Shown: positions 8,474-17,305, numbered from the stretch's first letter. The stretch: DNA of 64,000 nucleotides from Tsukamurella ocularis (GCF_024807615.1 NZ_JANUCJ010000003.1:434001-498000); one strand, 5' to 3'. Translations and numbers: made by a program. Notes: generated by a model from the sequence alone, not told the origin.

Positions 8474-10986
8474 CGTCTCGACTGTACGTGGAGCACACCG
8501 TCCGCCACGACGTACGGGACGCGGCGCTCGGCCCCGCCGACCGCGACCACGAGCTCGTCGTGGACGTGCACCTCCGCCGCGTCGGGCAGTTCCCCGAGGG
8601 CCTGAGCCAGTGTGACGCCCGGGTGCGCGCCGCGCGCGAAGCGGTCGCCGGCGCCCAGGACCTCGACCGGTTCGGCGCCCGCGAGGGGCAGGTCCAGCGT
8701 GTCGGCGAGGTCCGCGGCCACGTCGAGCCCGCCGAAGACCAGCCCCGACGCGGTGAACCGCGCGTGCGGCACGTCGAGCACCGCGGCGTCGTCGGCGTCG
8801 AGGACCTCCCCGTCGATGCCCCGGACCCGGGCGGGGAGCTCCGCGAGCCGGTGCCCCGCGATCGCGCGGTGCGCGGCGATCACCACGGCGGGCGACGGCG
8901 TGCGCGCCGGATCGGCGAGCGCGTCGACCAGCACCTGCGCGTCCGCGTCCGTGCGGACGGCGTGCAGCAGCGCCGCCCGAAGCCGCGGCGCGGCGGGGTG
9001 CGTGCATGGGTCGAGCAGCCCGGCGAAGGTCTCGTCGTCGGGCGACCGCAGCCGGCCGAGCCCAGTGCGGGTGTGCAGCCACCAGGCGGTGTAGCCGTCC
9101 GGATCGTCCAGCACGCCGGGCAGTTCCGCCAGCAGCGCGTACGCGGGCTCCCAGTGCTCGACCAGGTCGAGGTCGCGGACCGCGATGAGCTCGTCGGGCT
9201 CCCCCGGCAGCTGCGCCCACCACTCGTCCGCGCCGTCGAGGCTCCCGTCGGGCTCGGTCGGCAGGGGCTCGCGGAGCACCCCGAAGGACCAGCCGACGCC
9301 GATCGCGCGCAGTGCCTCCGCGGGGTACCGCGCCTCGAAATCGGGGGCGACGGTGCCGTACGGGTGGTCCTCCCCCAGCACCGCGCGCAGCGGCGCGGCC
9401 GCGGCCAGCAGCTCGTCGGCGGGGTACAGCGCGCCGTCGTCGCCCGGGACGGGCAGCAGGCCCAGGAAGCTCGGCCCGACGGTGCCGCGCCCGATCAGCC
9501 CCAGCACGGCCTCGGTGAGCTCGAGATCCGCGTCGGTGGCGCCGGCCTCCCAGTCGATCCGGCCCACCTCCTCGCGCAACGCGGGATCGCCGAGCAGGTC
9601 CACGGGGCTCAGCCGCCGCGCGCCCGCCCGCTCCAGCAGCGGGTGCGCCGCCGCGGGGTGCACGATCCGCGCCCAGGTGACCAGCGCCAGCGCGTCGGCG
9701 TCGCCGGCGACGAGGCTCGCGCCGCGCGCCCCGGTCACCACGCGCCCATCGGCGAGCGGCACCGGCAGCGCGCCCAGGTCGTCGGCGGGCAGACGGGCGG
9801 CGTCGAGCGCGGTGTACAGCTCGCCGTACCAGGCCGGATCGCGGTCGCGCGGCACCGCGTCGGCGAGGTCCGCCGCGGTCAGCTCGCGGGCGCCGAGCGC
9901 CACCAGGCGCGCAGCGTCCGGCGCCGAGGAGTATGCGGGCAGCGCCAACGGAAGCGCCTCGCACAACAGAGTATTCAGCTCGACGGTGAGCCCGGGAAGC
10001 ACCGCGGCGCGGTCCGGCCGCAGCCGCGCACCGTCGGGCCCGGGGACCCAGGCGTGCCCACGCAGCTCGTCCTCGAGCGCCTCCCGCAGCAGGGCGTCGA
10101 CGGGGCCGGCCGGCGGCCGGCGCGGCGGCAGCAGCGCCATCGGGTCGGGCTGCGCGGCGACGAAGGAGGCGTAGCCGCGGACCGCGAGGGCGACGTCCGC
10201 GTCGGGGTGCAGGCGGCGGCGGTCCGGCGTAGTCGGCAGGTCGGCGATGACCCGCACGGGCAGGGTCAGCGGCTCGTCTGTGCGGGTGGGCGCGTGCAGG
10301 AACCGCGCGTCGGCGCCGATCACCCACCGCGCGTGCGGGCCGTGCCCGGTGACGAGGTCGGGGGTTTCGAACCGTTCGTCGCCGACGGTGACCGTCGCGA
10401 GCGCGGGCAGGTCCAGGAGCAGGTCCGCGGCCTGATCGGCGAACTCGGCGAGCAGCGCGGGATCCACGCCGACCAGCACGATCTCGGTCGCGAAGCCCGC
10501 GCGCGGGGGCGTGGCGACGGGGTACGGCAGGCGCATCGCGGCGACCTCGTCGAGGCCGGAATCGGCGCGGGAGCGCTCCGCGGAGAAGACGATCCCGCCG
10601 CCCGTCGACCGGATCTCGACCTGGTCGGTCACCGCCAGGACCGCGGCGAAGCCGACGCCGAACCGGCCGACGGAGGCACCGTCGGACTTGGGCGAGACGC
10701 GCAGCGCGGCGAGGGACGCGACCCCGGACTTCGACAGCGGGGCGCCGGTGTTGGCGACGTGCACGCCGTCGGCCTCGGCCCAGACGGCCAGCTCGCCGGG
10801 GATCCCGGCGGCGGTGGCGGCGTCGGCGGCGTTCTGCGCCAGCTCGACGGCGACGCGGTCGCGGTAGCCGACGGTGACCAGGTCCCGCTCGGCGGCGAGA
10901 TCCTCGGCCGCGCGGGTGGGCGAATCGCGCCAGGCGGCGAGGGTCGCGCGGCGCAGCGCGGCGGTACCGAACGGATCGGCGGCCAT
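8467..10986 (-). CDS. sacsin/HSP90-like ATPase domain protein
   Basis: A large 839-residue cytoplasmic protein. The first 200 residues form a GHKL (HSP90-type) ATP-binding domain: helix ELAQNAADAATAAG supplies the Asn, ANTGAPL the DxGxG-like motif, and GRFGVGFAAVLA the lid glycines. The rest has no recognised domain. This is the actinobacterial 'sacsin N-terminal ATP-binding-like' group; its role is unknown. The ATG lies 1 base after the stop of the DUF3027 gene, so the two form an operon. Confidence 0.85.
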   Translation of the reverse strand: MAADPFGTAALRRATLAAWRDSPTRAAEDLAAERDLVTVGYRDRVAVELAQNAADAATAAGIPGELAVWAEADGVHVANTGAPLSKSGVASLAALRVSPKSDGASVGRFGVGFAAVLAVTDQVEIRSTGGGIVFSAERSRADSGLDEVAAMRLPYPVATPPRAGFATEIVLVGVDPALLAEFADQAADLLLDLPALATVTVGDERFETPDLVTGHGPHARWVIGADARFLHAPTRTDEPLTLPVRVIADLPTTPDRRRLHPDADVALAVRGYASFVAAQPDPMALLPPRRPPAGPVDALLREALEDELRGHAWVPGPDGARLRPDRAAVLPGLTVELNTLLCEALPLALPAYSSAPDAARLVALGARELTAADLADAVPRDRDPAWYGELYTALDAARLPADDLGALPVPLADGRVVTGARGASLVAGDADALALVTWARIVHPAAAHPLLERAGARRLSPVDLLGDPALREEVGRIDWEAGATDADLELTEAVLGLIGRGTVGPSFLGLLPVPGDDGALYPADELLAAAAPLRAVLGEDHPYGTVAPDFEARYPAEALRAIGVGWSFGVLREPLPTEPDGSLDGADEWWAQLPGEPDELIAVRDLDLVEHWEPAYALLAELPGVLDDPDGYTAWWLHTRTGLGRLRSPDDETFAGLLDPCTHPAAPRLRAALLHAVRTDADAQVLVDALADPARTPSPAVVIAAHRAIAGHRLAELPARVRGIDGEVLDADDAAVLDVPHARFTASGLVFGGLDVAADLADTLDLPLAGAEPVEVLGAGDRFARGAHPGVTLAQALGELPDAAEVHVHDELVVAVGGAERRVPYVVADGVLHVQSRRW

Positions 10987-10987
10987 G

Positions 10988-11716
10988 TCAGGCCTGCTCG
11001 GCGGGGACCTTCTCGACGGCGCCGTCGTCGTAGGGCTCGTACGCGGGGCTCCCCTGGCCCGACGGTGCCGTGACCGAGGAGTGCGCGCCGCAGCCGTAGT
11101 GCGCGTGCACGACGCGACCGTCGGCCGAATACTCGTTGCCGCAGGCGCCGAAGGCCGCACCCAGCGCGCCGGCCAGCGGCAGGAAGAAGGCGCAGTCGCC
11201 GCAGTGGTAGCGGGTGGAGCGGGCCATCTCGGACTCCGGGCCGAAGTCGCCGGCCAGCCAGCGCTCGGCGGCGTCGATCCGGCCGATCCGCGACATCACG
11301 CGCTCGAGGTTCACGCCGATCTCGCCGGCCACGTCGTCGAGGGCCGGGTCACCCGACAGGGTGTGACCGGGCTCGATGCGCACGTCGTTCTCGCGGGGCG
11401 GCAGCGTATCGCCCGGGGCGAGGTCGCCCGCGCGGATCCGCTCCTCCCACGGCACCCACTCGGGGGCGGTGAGCGAGTCGGGTCCGGGCAGCAGCGCTGT
11501 CTCCGAGACCGTCAGCTCCCCGCCGGGGGTCGCGGCGATCACCGCGCACCACTGCCAGCCGCGGTACGCGGGTACGTCGGCCTCGAAGTAATGGGCCACC
11601 GCGAACTCGTCCTCGACCACGGTGGCGACGTGAGCGCCCACCCGGGCGCCCTCGTCGGCCTCCAGTACGGCGCGCGCGAGGTCGACCGCGGCGCCTGACT
11701 GCAATGTGGAACTCAC
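10988..11716 (-). CDS. DUF3027 family protein
   Basis: A conserved actinobacterial protein of 242 residues with unknown function. The C-terminal half has four cysteines in the pattern CGDCAFF, CGNEYS and HYGCGAHS, which looks like a metal-binding (zinc-ribbon-like) site. The N-terminal region carries the RGWQWCAVIAATP motif of the family. The start GTG at 11716 follows CACAAT with 7 bases between; it diverges from the MFS gene at 11812. The sacsin-like gene follows immediately, suggesting joint function. Confidence 0.87.
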   Translation of the reverse strand: MSSTLQSGAAVDLARAVLEADEGARVGAHVATVVEDEFAVAHYFEADVPAYRGWQWCAVIAATPGGELTVSETALLPGPDSLTAPEWVPWEERIRAGDLAPGDTLPPRENDVRIEPGHTLSGDPALDDVAGEIGVNLERVMSRIGRIDAAERWLAGDFGPESEMARSTRYHCGDCAFFLPLAGALGAAFGACGNEYSADGRVVHAHYGCGAHSSVTAPSGQGSPAYEPYDDGAVEKVPAEQA

Positions 11717-11811
11717 CCGTCCGATTGTGCCGGATGGCGGGCGCGCAGGTGCAGCCGGGCGGCACACGCCCCCGAAGACGGCACCGCCGCGGATGCGGAA
11801 CAATGGTCGGT

Positions 11812-13515
11812 GTGAGCGGTCATCCGGGGCAACAGCAGTATCCCCCCGACGAGCCCCGGCGCCGTCCGGGGCCGACGCCGCATGCCCACAGCGGGCAGTC
11901 CGTGCGGCAGGGGTCGGGCGGCGATGCGCGCCCGCAGTACACCTCGAACCACCATCTCCCCCCGCTCGAGGACACCCCGACCTCAGCCGACCGGCGCGCG
12001 GCCGAGGAAGAGCAGCGGCGGATGCCGCGCAAGATCACGGTCACCCGGGTGGCGGCCATGCGCAGCCGTGAGATCACCGAGGCCGGGATCGCGAAATGGC
12101 ATCAGGCCACCAAGGCCGACGGTGCGGACAAGTCCGGCCTCACGGCGCTCACCTACCCGGTGATCCTCAACAACGCCGTCGACGCCGCGATGATGGTGGC
12201 GCTGGCGAACACGCTGTTCTTCGCGGCAGCGCAGGCCGAGTCGAAGTCGAAGGTCGCTCTGTACCTGCTGGTGAACATCGCGCCCTTCGCGATCATCGCG
12301 CCGTTCATGGGGCCGCTGCTGGACCGCATCCAGCACGGCCGCCGGGTCGCGCTGGCGGCGTCCTTCGGGATCCGGGTCGCGCTGGCGGTGCTGCTCATCA
12401 CGAACTGCGAGTACGACCCGATCGCGAACACCGTCAACTTCGATCCGTGGGTGCTCTATCCCTGTGCGCTCGCGATGATGGTGATGAGTAAATCCTTCTC
12501 GGTGCTCAAATCCGCGGTGGTGCCGCGGGTGATGCCACCATCGATCGACCTGGCCCGAGTCAACTCGCGGCTCACCCTGTTCGGCCTGGTCGTGGGCTCG
12601 GGCGTGGGCGGCGCGATCGCCGCGGGCGCCGAGTTCGGGCTCAGCCGGATGCTGCACATCCCCGGCGGTATGTACGCGCTCATGGTTTTCGCGGTGCTCG
12701 GCGCCGTGATGTGCATGCGCATCCCGAAGCGGGTGGAGAGCACGGCGGGCGAGGTGCCCACCACCCTGTCGTACACCGGCGCGATGGCACGCGACGCGGA
12801 ACGGCAGGCGGACCGCGCGTACGCCGAACGCGGGCACGACACGGAGGGCAGCCGCGCGAAGCTCGGCGCGGCGTTCAAGAACCTGCGGGTGCCGCTCGGC
12901 CGCAGCGTGGTCACCGGACTGTGGGGCAACACCACGATCCGCGTGCTCACCGGCTTCCTCACCCTGTACGTCGCCTTCTACAGCAAAGCGGAGCAGGCGG
13001 CGGGCGGCTCCGCCACCGAGTCCCTGCTGATGATCGGAGCGGTCGGCGCGGCCGCCGGAATCGGCAACTTCATCGGCAACGGCATCGGCGCCCGGCTGCA
13101 GCTACCGAGGCCCGCGCGCATCGTCGTGCAGGCGACGGTCGCGGCCACCGTCGGCGCGATCATCGCGACGGTCTTCGGCAACCTCATCGTGGTCGCCGCT
13201 GTGACCTTCGTCGCGTCCGGGGTGTCGGCGCTTGGCAAGGTCTCGCTCGACGCGTCGATCCAGGACGACCTACCCGACGAGTCCCGGGCCTCCGCCTTCG
13301 GCCGGTCCGAGACGGCGCTGCAACTCGGCTGGGTCGGCGGCGCCGCGCTGGGTGTGCTGCTGCCGCCCACGCTGTGGATCGGCTTCGCGACCGTCGCCGC
13401 GATCATGGTCGTCGGCACCGTACAGACGGTGCTCACCTACCGCGGCGGCTCGCTGATCCCGAACTTCGGCGGCAAGCGGCCGGAACACGTCCCACCCACG
13501 ATGAACGGTGTCTGA
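11812..13515 (+). CDS. MFS permease with long cytoplasmic N terminus (Rv0876c-like)
   Basis: A 567-residue membrane protein. Residues 1-110 are a disordered, proline/glutamine-rich cytoplasmic extension (HPGQQQYPPDEPRRRPGP region); 12 hydrophobic segments follow from about 125 to 540. It resembles the M. tuberculosis Rv0876c permease in length and gene context; the substrate is unknown. AACAAT at 11799-11804 ends 7 bases before the GTG at 11812, favouring this start; an in-frame ATG at 11803 is the alternative. The DUF2771 gene overlaps its stop by 8 bases. Confidence 0.87.
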   Translation: MSGHPGQQQYPPDEPRRRPGPTPHAHSGQSVRQGSGGDARPQYTSNHHLPPLEDTPTSADRRAAEEEQRRMPRKITVTRVAAMRSREITEAGIAKWHQATKADGADKSGLTALTYPVILNNAVDAAMMVALANTLFFAAAQAESKSKVALYLLVNIAPFAIIAPFMGPLLDRIQHGRRVALAASFGIRVALAVLLITNCEYDPIANTVNFDPWVLYPCALAMMVMSKSFSVLKSAVVPRVMPPSIDLARVNSRLTLFGLVVGSGVGGAIAAGAEFGLSRMLHIPGGMYALMVFAVLGAVMCMRIPKRVESTAGEVPTTLSYTGAMARDAERQADRAYAERGHDTEGSRAKLGAAFKNLRVPLGRSVVTGLWGNTTIRVLTGFLTLYVAFYSKAEQAAGGSATESLLMIGAVGAAAGIGNFIGNGIGARLQLPRPARIVVQATVAATVGAIIATVFGNLIVVAAVTFVASGVSALGKVSLDASIQDDLPDESRASAFGRSETALQLGWVGGAALGVLLPPTLWIGFATVAAIMVVGTVQTVLTYRGGSLIPNFGGKRPEHVPPTMNGV

Positions 13516-14047
13516 ATTGATCAAGCCCAGCCCGAAGCTCCTCCTCGCCGGCGCGGTGTTCGCCGTCGCCGCGGCGGTGCTGTTCGCCTTCACCATCGTC
13601 GCCGGGCTCGAGAAGCGGGACGAGCCGAAGCCCCGACCCACGCTGCAGGCCACCGTCGGGAAGACGATGCTGAACGTCGCTCCGATGCAGTTCTGCACCA
13701 ACGTCCAGGCGTCGGCCTGTGACACTGCGCAGCGCCCGGTGAAGCTGCCGGTGGAGTTCGGCCAGGCGATCGTCATCTCACTGCCCGAATACATCACCGA
13801 GCGCCCCTGGTTCCTGACGGTGCAGCGCTACGACCCGAAGCGCGGCCAGGCGAAGCTCGACACGATCACCCACGTCGATCCCGCCGAGGCGACGCTCGTG
13901 CTCAAGTCGACCGAAGACCTGTGGGTCGCGGCCGTGGAGATCAACGTCCCGTCGCAGTACCAGGACGCGTCGGGCAACCTCATCGCCCAGGCCGTCTGGG
14001 GCATCGACACGACGCCCAAGGACTTCGCGCTCGTCCAGAAGCCGTAA
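13508..14047 (+). CDS. DUF2771 family membrane-anchored protein
   Basis: A 179-residue protein with one N-terminal transmembrane segment (about 11-32) and an extracellular beta-rich domain starting near residue 45; there is no lipobox cysteine. Two cysteines (CTNVQASAC) could form a disulphide outside the cell. Function unknown. The GTG start overlaps the last 8 bases of the MFS gene, so translation is coupled; the pair corresponds to Rv0876c-Rv0875c. The three-hairpin repeat copy B begins 13 bases after its stop. Confidence 0.85.
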   Translation: MSELIKPSPKLLLAGAVFAVAAAVLFAFTIVAGLEKRDEPKPRPTLQATVGKTMLNVAPMQFCTNVQASACDTAQRPVKLPVEFGQAIVISLPEYITERPWFLTVQRYDPKRGQAKLDTITHVDPAEATLVLKSTEDLWVAAVEINVPSQYQDASGNLIAQAVWGIDTTPKDFALVQKP

Positions 14048-14060
14048 CAGCCGCGCATTT

Positions 14061-14143
14061 CGGGTGCGGATGAGCTCCCGCACCCGCTTCGCCCAGTCGC
14101 ACCCGGCGTACCGGGTGCGGCTGCGCGGTTCGGGTGCGGATCG
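14061..14143 (+). repeat. three-hairpin intergenic repeat, copy B (3' truncated)
   Basis: Palindromes at 14061-14086 and 14096-14121, plus the left arm of the third at 14131-14140, follow the same 35-bp period as copies A and C. The right arm of the third hairpin is missing. From 14096 to 14143 the sequence is identical to copy C at 15209-15256 except for one base. It lies in the same orientation as copy C, and together they bracket the broken AbiEi/DUF559-like gene. Confidence 0.85.
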
Positions 14144-14223
14144 CTTGTGGATGGCCATTGTGGGCTGTGGATAACTCGCGGTGCAGAGCTGGTCGCGCCG
14201 CGCCGCTGCGGTTGAATCTCCGC

Positions 14224-15161
14224 ATGGGGGAGATCATGCCGCGGGCGCATCTGCGTTCGATCGGCTGGAGCAGCAATACGATCACGAAAGCGGTGCGGGC
14301 CCAGAAGCTGATCCGGTCAGCGCCCGGACTCTACATAGAACCCGGTGACACATAGAACCCGGTGACCGCAGCGCCGCCGAGTTGTACCGCACCAGAGTCA
14401 TCTCGACCATGCAGCGACGGCGCGGAGCGGCGAGCCATCAGAGCGCTGCGCAGCTGCACGACATCCCCTATTTCGAGCCTGATCGCTCACTGGTCCACAT
14501 CACAGTCGATCGGCCCGGCGGCGGAGGCGTGCGCGGGAAGAACTTCCTCCACCCGCGTCCGCTCCCGCCGGCGGACGTCGTCGAGGTCGACGGGAGCGCC
14601 GTCACCTCCCGCACTCGCACCGCCGTCGACGGCGCCATGACCGGCAGCCTCATCCGCGCGGTGATCGGTTTCGACGCGATCCGCCGCGTGCGACGGTATC
14701 CGTCGGCGGACGATCCGCTGCCTGTTCCCCGCGCCGAGATCCAGGAATGTCTCGACCGGTTGGGCCGTCGACAAGGCTCGGACGTCGCGCGACAGGGACT
14801 CGCTATGTCCGTGGACAAGAGCGAGTCCGCGGGTGAATCGTGGGCGCGGATGCAGATGCTCGCGTGGGGGCTTCCGTCACCCGAGCTCCAGGTCGGGTAT
14901 CACCTCGGCGACGCGACCTACTTCGCCGACTTCACCTTCGGCGAATCGCTCATCGGAGAATTCGATGGACGCGGCAAGTACGGCGAGACCGACGCGGAGA
15001 AGGCGGAGGCACTTGAGCGGGAGAAGGCACGCCAAGAGGAGTTCGAGAAAGCGGGCTTCGAGGTCGTCCGGTTCGGCTGGCGCATCCTCAAGCGCGACGG
15101 CGCTCTCCGTGCGCTGCTCAGCCCGTCCTTGCGGCGTCACGGGCTGCTCGAGGCGGGATAG
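14224..15161 (+). pseudogene. AbiEi-like winged-helix / DUF559 nuclease-fold gene, frameshifted by a 17-bp tandem duplication
   Basis: Two frames, 14224-14355 and from about 14367 to 15161, join perfectly if one copy of ACATAGAACCCGGTGAC (14333-14349, repeated 14350-14366) is removed, giving 306 residues. The first frame has the AbiEi-type winged helix (RSIGWSSNTITKAVRAQKLIRSAPGLY); the distal part has a DUF559/Vsr-like PD-(D/E)XK core (SAGESWARM, ADFTFGE, GEFDGRGKYG, FEVVRFGWRIL). Relatives are annotated as type IV toxin-antitoxin AbiEi-domain proteins, often without a proven partner. As it stands, the first frame stops at TAG 14353-14355. It is either a fresh null allele or a slippage-reversible one. 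No toxin gene lies beside it. Confidence 0.88.
14333..14366 (+). repeat. perfect 17-bp tandem duplication
   Basis: Two head-to-tail copies of ACATAGAACCCGGTGAC (14333-14349 and 14350-14366). Because 17 is not a multiple of three, the second copy shifts the frame of the AbiEi/DUF559-like gene and brings a TAG into frame. Deleting one unit restores a continuous reading frame across the joint (GLYIEPGD then RSAAELYR). Confidence 0.97.
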
Positions 15162-15173
15162 GCACGCGCAGAT

Positions 15174-15269
15174 CGGGTGCGAACGAGCTCTCGCACCTGA
15201 TTCACCCGGTCGCACCCGGCGTACCGGGTGCGGCTGCGCGATTCGGGTGCGGATCGGTTCTCGCACCCG
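15174..15269 (+). repeat. three-hairpin 96-bp intergenic repeat, copy C
   Basis: A full copy: hairpins at 15174-15199, 15209-15234 and 15244-15269, each 26 bp with a 9-bp spacer, matching copy A exactly in geometry. It begins 12 bases after the stop of the AbiEi/DUF559-like gene and ends 18 bases before the stop of the convergent cold-shock gene, so it may also serve as a terminator for both. Confidence 0.88.
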
Positions 15270-15287
15270 TTTTGCGCAACCGCGGAC

Positions 15288-15719
15288 CTAGGAGTCCAGC
15301 TCCCGGGCGATCTCGCGGAGCACCTTGGCGATCTGCTCGGAGGCCTTGCGGTCCGGGTAGCGGCCCTTGCGGAGCTCGGGCTGCACGCCCACGTCGAGCA
15401 GCTGGATCATGTCCTCGATCAGCACGTTCAGGTCCTCGGCAGGTCGACGGTTCGCCGCCGGCCGACGGCCGCGCTGGGCACCCGCCGCCGCGCCGCGCGA
15501 GACGCTGGGGGCGGGCTCGAGCACGGTCACCGTCAGCGCCTGCGGGCCGCGACGTCCGGCGGCCATGCTGAACTCGACGCGCTGGCCCTGCTTGAGCCCC
15601 TCGGCCCCGTCGGGCAGCGCGGAGGAACGGACGTACACGTCCTCCCCGCCCTCCTGGGAGAGGAAGCCGAAGCCCTTGTCCGTGTCGTACCACTTGACCT
15701 TGCCGGTAGGCACCGTCAT
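15288..15719 (-). CDS. cspB: cold-shock protein with C-terminal extension (CspB-like)
   Basis: A nucleic-acid-binding protein of 143 residues. Residues 1-67 form the cold-shock domain: [21 protein letters not shown] contains RNP1 (KGFGFL), with RNP2 replaced by DVYVRSSAL. The C-terminal 75 residues, absent from classical 67-residue Csps, hold an Arg/Ala-rich linker and a helical segment ([15 protein letters not shown]). This long form corresponds to Rv0871. The ATG is 73 bp from the divergent gene at 15793. Confidence 0.92.
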   Translation of the reverse strand: MTVPTGKVKWYDTDKGFGFLSQEGGEDVYVRSSALPDGAEGLKQGQRVEFSMAAGRRGPQALTVTVLEPAPSVSRGAAAGAQRGRRPAANRRPAEDLNVLIEDMIQLLDVGVQPELRKGRYPDRKASEQIAKVLREIARELDS

Positions 15720-15792
15720 CACCCGCTCTGCACTAAGAACAACAAAACGCGCCCCGCGAACGGCGGGACGCACTGGGACTAGTCTAAAGGGC

Positions 15793-16014
15793 ATGGGCAA
15801 GTTCGTTTCCGTCGCCGTCTCCGCCGCGATCGCGCTGTTCGCGATCGGGCTGATCGCGATCGCGGCCCTCTTCCTCACGCCGCTCCTCGCGGGCGGAACC
15901 ACCGCCCCCACCTGGGTGTATGCGCTGACGCCGCTCGCGCCCGTGGGTTTCCTCGTCGGCGTGATCGCGGTGATCCTCGGCGGCCGGGCTGGAGACGGCG
16001 AGCCCCGGCCATGA
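15793..16014 (+). CDS. small integral membrane protein (Rv0870c position)
   Basis: A 73-residue protein with two hydrophobic helices (about 5-32 and 44-65), without recognised domains. TAGTCT at 15780-15785 is followed by 7 bases and ATG, a leaderless start. The stop overlaps the moaA start by 4 bases (ATGA), so it heads the moaA-moaD operon. The position matches Rv0870c next to cspB and moaA2; function unknown. Confidence 0.82.
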   Translation: MGKFVSVAVSAAIALFAIGLIAIAALFLTPLLAGGTTAPTWVYALTPLAPVGFLVGVIAVILGGRAGDGEPRP

Positions 16015-17000
16015 GGCCGCTGGTCGACCGTTACGGGCGCGTCGCGCGCGACCTCCGGGTCTCCCTCACCGACCGGTGCAACCTGCGATGCACCTATTGC
16101 ATGCCCGCCGAGGGCCTCCCCTGGCTCGCCAAAGACCACGTCCTGACGGGACCGGAGATCGACCGACTCATCACGATCGGCGTCCGCGATCTCGGAATCA
16201 CGGAGATCCGATTCACGGGCGGTGAGCCGCTACTGCGTGCCGACCTCGATCGCATCGTCGCGCATGCCGCGGCGCTGGAGCCGCGGCCCGAGATCTCGCT
16301 GACCACGAACGGGCTGTCCCTGGCCCGGCACGCGGCCACGCTCGCCGGGGCAGGCGTAGACCGCGTGAACGTCTCCCTCGACACCGTCGACCGAGAGGAG
16401 TACGCGAAGGTCACCCGGCGCGACCGCCTCGACGACGCCCTGGCTGGCCTGCGCGCCGCCGCCGGCGCCGGCCTCACTCCGGTGAAGGTCAACGCCGTCC
16501 TCGGCCCGGGGCGTCTCGACGACGCGCGTCCCCTGCTGCGGCTCTGCCTCGACGCGGGCTACGAGCTGCGGATCATCGAGCACATGCCGCTCGACGCCGA
16601 CCACACATGGGACCGGGACACCATGATCACGGCCGAGCACATCCTGGCCGAGCTGCGTCGCGAGTTCACCCTCACGCCCGACGGGGAGCCGCGCGGCAGC
16701 GCCCCCGCCGAGCGCTTCCTAGTCGACGGTGGTCCCGCGACGGTGGGTGTCATCGCCTCGGTCACGCGACCCTTCTGCGGCGACTGCGACCGCGTCCGCC
16801 TGACGGCCGACGGCCAGATCCGCACGTGCCTGTTCGCCGCCGACGAGACCGACCTCAAGCCACTGCTCCGCGGCGGCGCGTCGGACGAGGAGATCGCCGA
16901 CGCGTGGCTCGCCGCGATGCTGGGCAAGCAGGCCGGCCACGGCATCGACGACCCGTCCTTCCTGCAGCCCTCCCGTCCCATGAGCGCGATCGGGGGCTGA
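16011..17000 (+). CDS. moaA: GTP 3',8-cyclase MoaA
   Basis: A radical-SAM enzyme for the first step of molybdenum cofactor synthesis, rearranging GTP with MoaC to cyclic pyranopterin monophosphate. The N-terminal 4Fe-4S motif CNLRCTYC (Cys 23, 27, 30) binds SAM; the C-terminal second cluster is seen as [10 protein letters not shown] and TCLFA. The C terminus ends in the conserved Gly-Gly tail (MSAIGG) needed for activity. At 329 residues it has the normal family length. moaD follows after 4 bases. Confidence 0.96.
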   Translation: MRPLVDRYGRVARDLRVSLTDRCNLRCTYCMPAEGLPWLAKDHVLTGPEIDRLITIGVRDLGITEIRFTGGEPLLRADLDRIVAHAAALEPRPEISLTTNGLSLARHAATLAGAGVDRVNVSLDTVDREEYAKVTRRDRLDDALAGLRAAAGAGLTPVKVNAVLGPGRLDDARPLLRLCLDAGYELRIIEHMPLDADHTWDRDTMITAEHILAELRREFTLTPDGEPRGSAPAERFLVDGGPATVGVIASVTRPFCGDCDRVRLTADGQIRTCLFAADETDLKPLLRGGASDEEIADAWLAAMLGKQAGHGIDDPSFLQPSRPMSAIGG

Positions 17001-17004
17001 CGGC

Positions 17005-17244
17005 GTGCTGATCCGTTACTTCGCCGCCGCGCGCGCCGCGGCCGGCGTGTCAGAGGAGACCGTGGCGGTACCCGACGGTGCCACGGTCGCCGACGTCGCC
17101 GGGCTCCTGTCGGTGCGGCACCCCGGGCTGGAACGAGTGCTCACCCGCTGCAGCTTCCTCCAGGACGAAGTGGCAGTGCGTGACGTCGCGGCACCCGCGA
17201 CCGGCGCGATGCTCGACGTGTTGCCGCCGTTCGCCGGCGGCTGA
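17005..17244 (+). CDS. moaD: molybdopterin synthase sulfur carrier subunit MoaD
   Basis: A ubiquitin-fold sulfur carrier of 79 residues, ending in the Gly-Gly (PPFAGG) that is adenylated and thiocarboxylated. The partner MoaE is encoded at 19338 on the other strand, across the rpf gene. It starts on GTG 4 bases after moaA. This is the moaA2-moaD2 arrangement (Rv0869c-Rv0868c). Confidence 0.94.
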   Translation: MLIRYFAAARAAAGVSEETVAVPDGATVADVAGLLSVRHPGLERVLTRCSFLQDEVAVRDVAAPATGAMLDVLPPFAGG

Positions 17245-17262
17245 TGGATGCCCGCACCCACG

Positions 17263-17278
17263 AGTGACATCAGTCACA
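17263..17278. promoter_or_regulatory. CRP/Rv3676-type cAMP receptor site upstream of rpf
   Basis: AGTGACATCAGTCACA matches the mycobacterial CRP consensus TGTGANNTNNGTCACA at every fixed position but the first. Its centre is about 70 bp upstream of the start point implied by the -35/-10 boxes at 17306 and 17329, a class I activator position. In M. tuberculosis, rpfA is a known Rv3676 (CRP) target, so the site is functionally plausible. Confidence 0.8.
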
Positions 17279-17305
17279 CATCGCAAAATCACGGTCCGGT
17301 AACGG

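Noticed and set aside
8452-11073. Very long open frame on the plus strand across the sacsin-like gene
   Set aside because: It is Arg/Gly/Ala-rich noise produced by third-position GC bias opposite a real gene with clear ATPase motifs.
13508-14047. Lipoprotein signal in the DUF2771 protein
   Set aside because: The N-terminal hydrophobic segment is not followed by a lipobox cysteine; it looks like a membrane anchor.
3326-15269. CRISPR-like interpretation of the 35-bp-period hairpin repeats
   Set aside because: Only three units per copy, the intervening 9-bp spacers are conserved between copies, and no cas genes are present.
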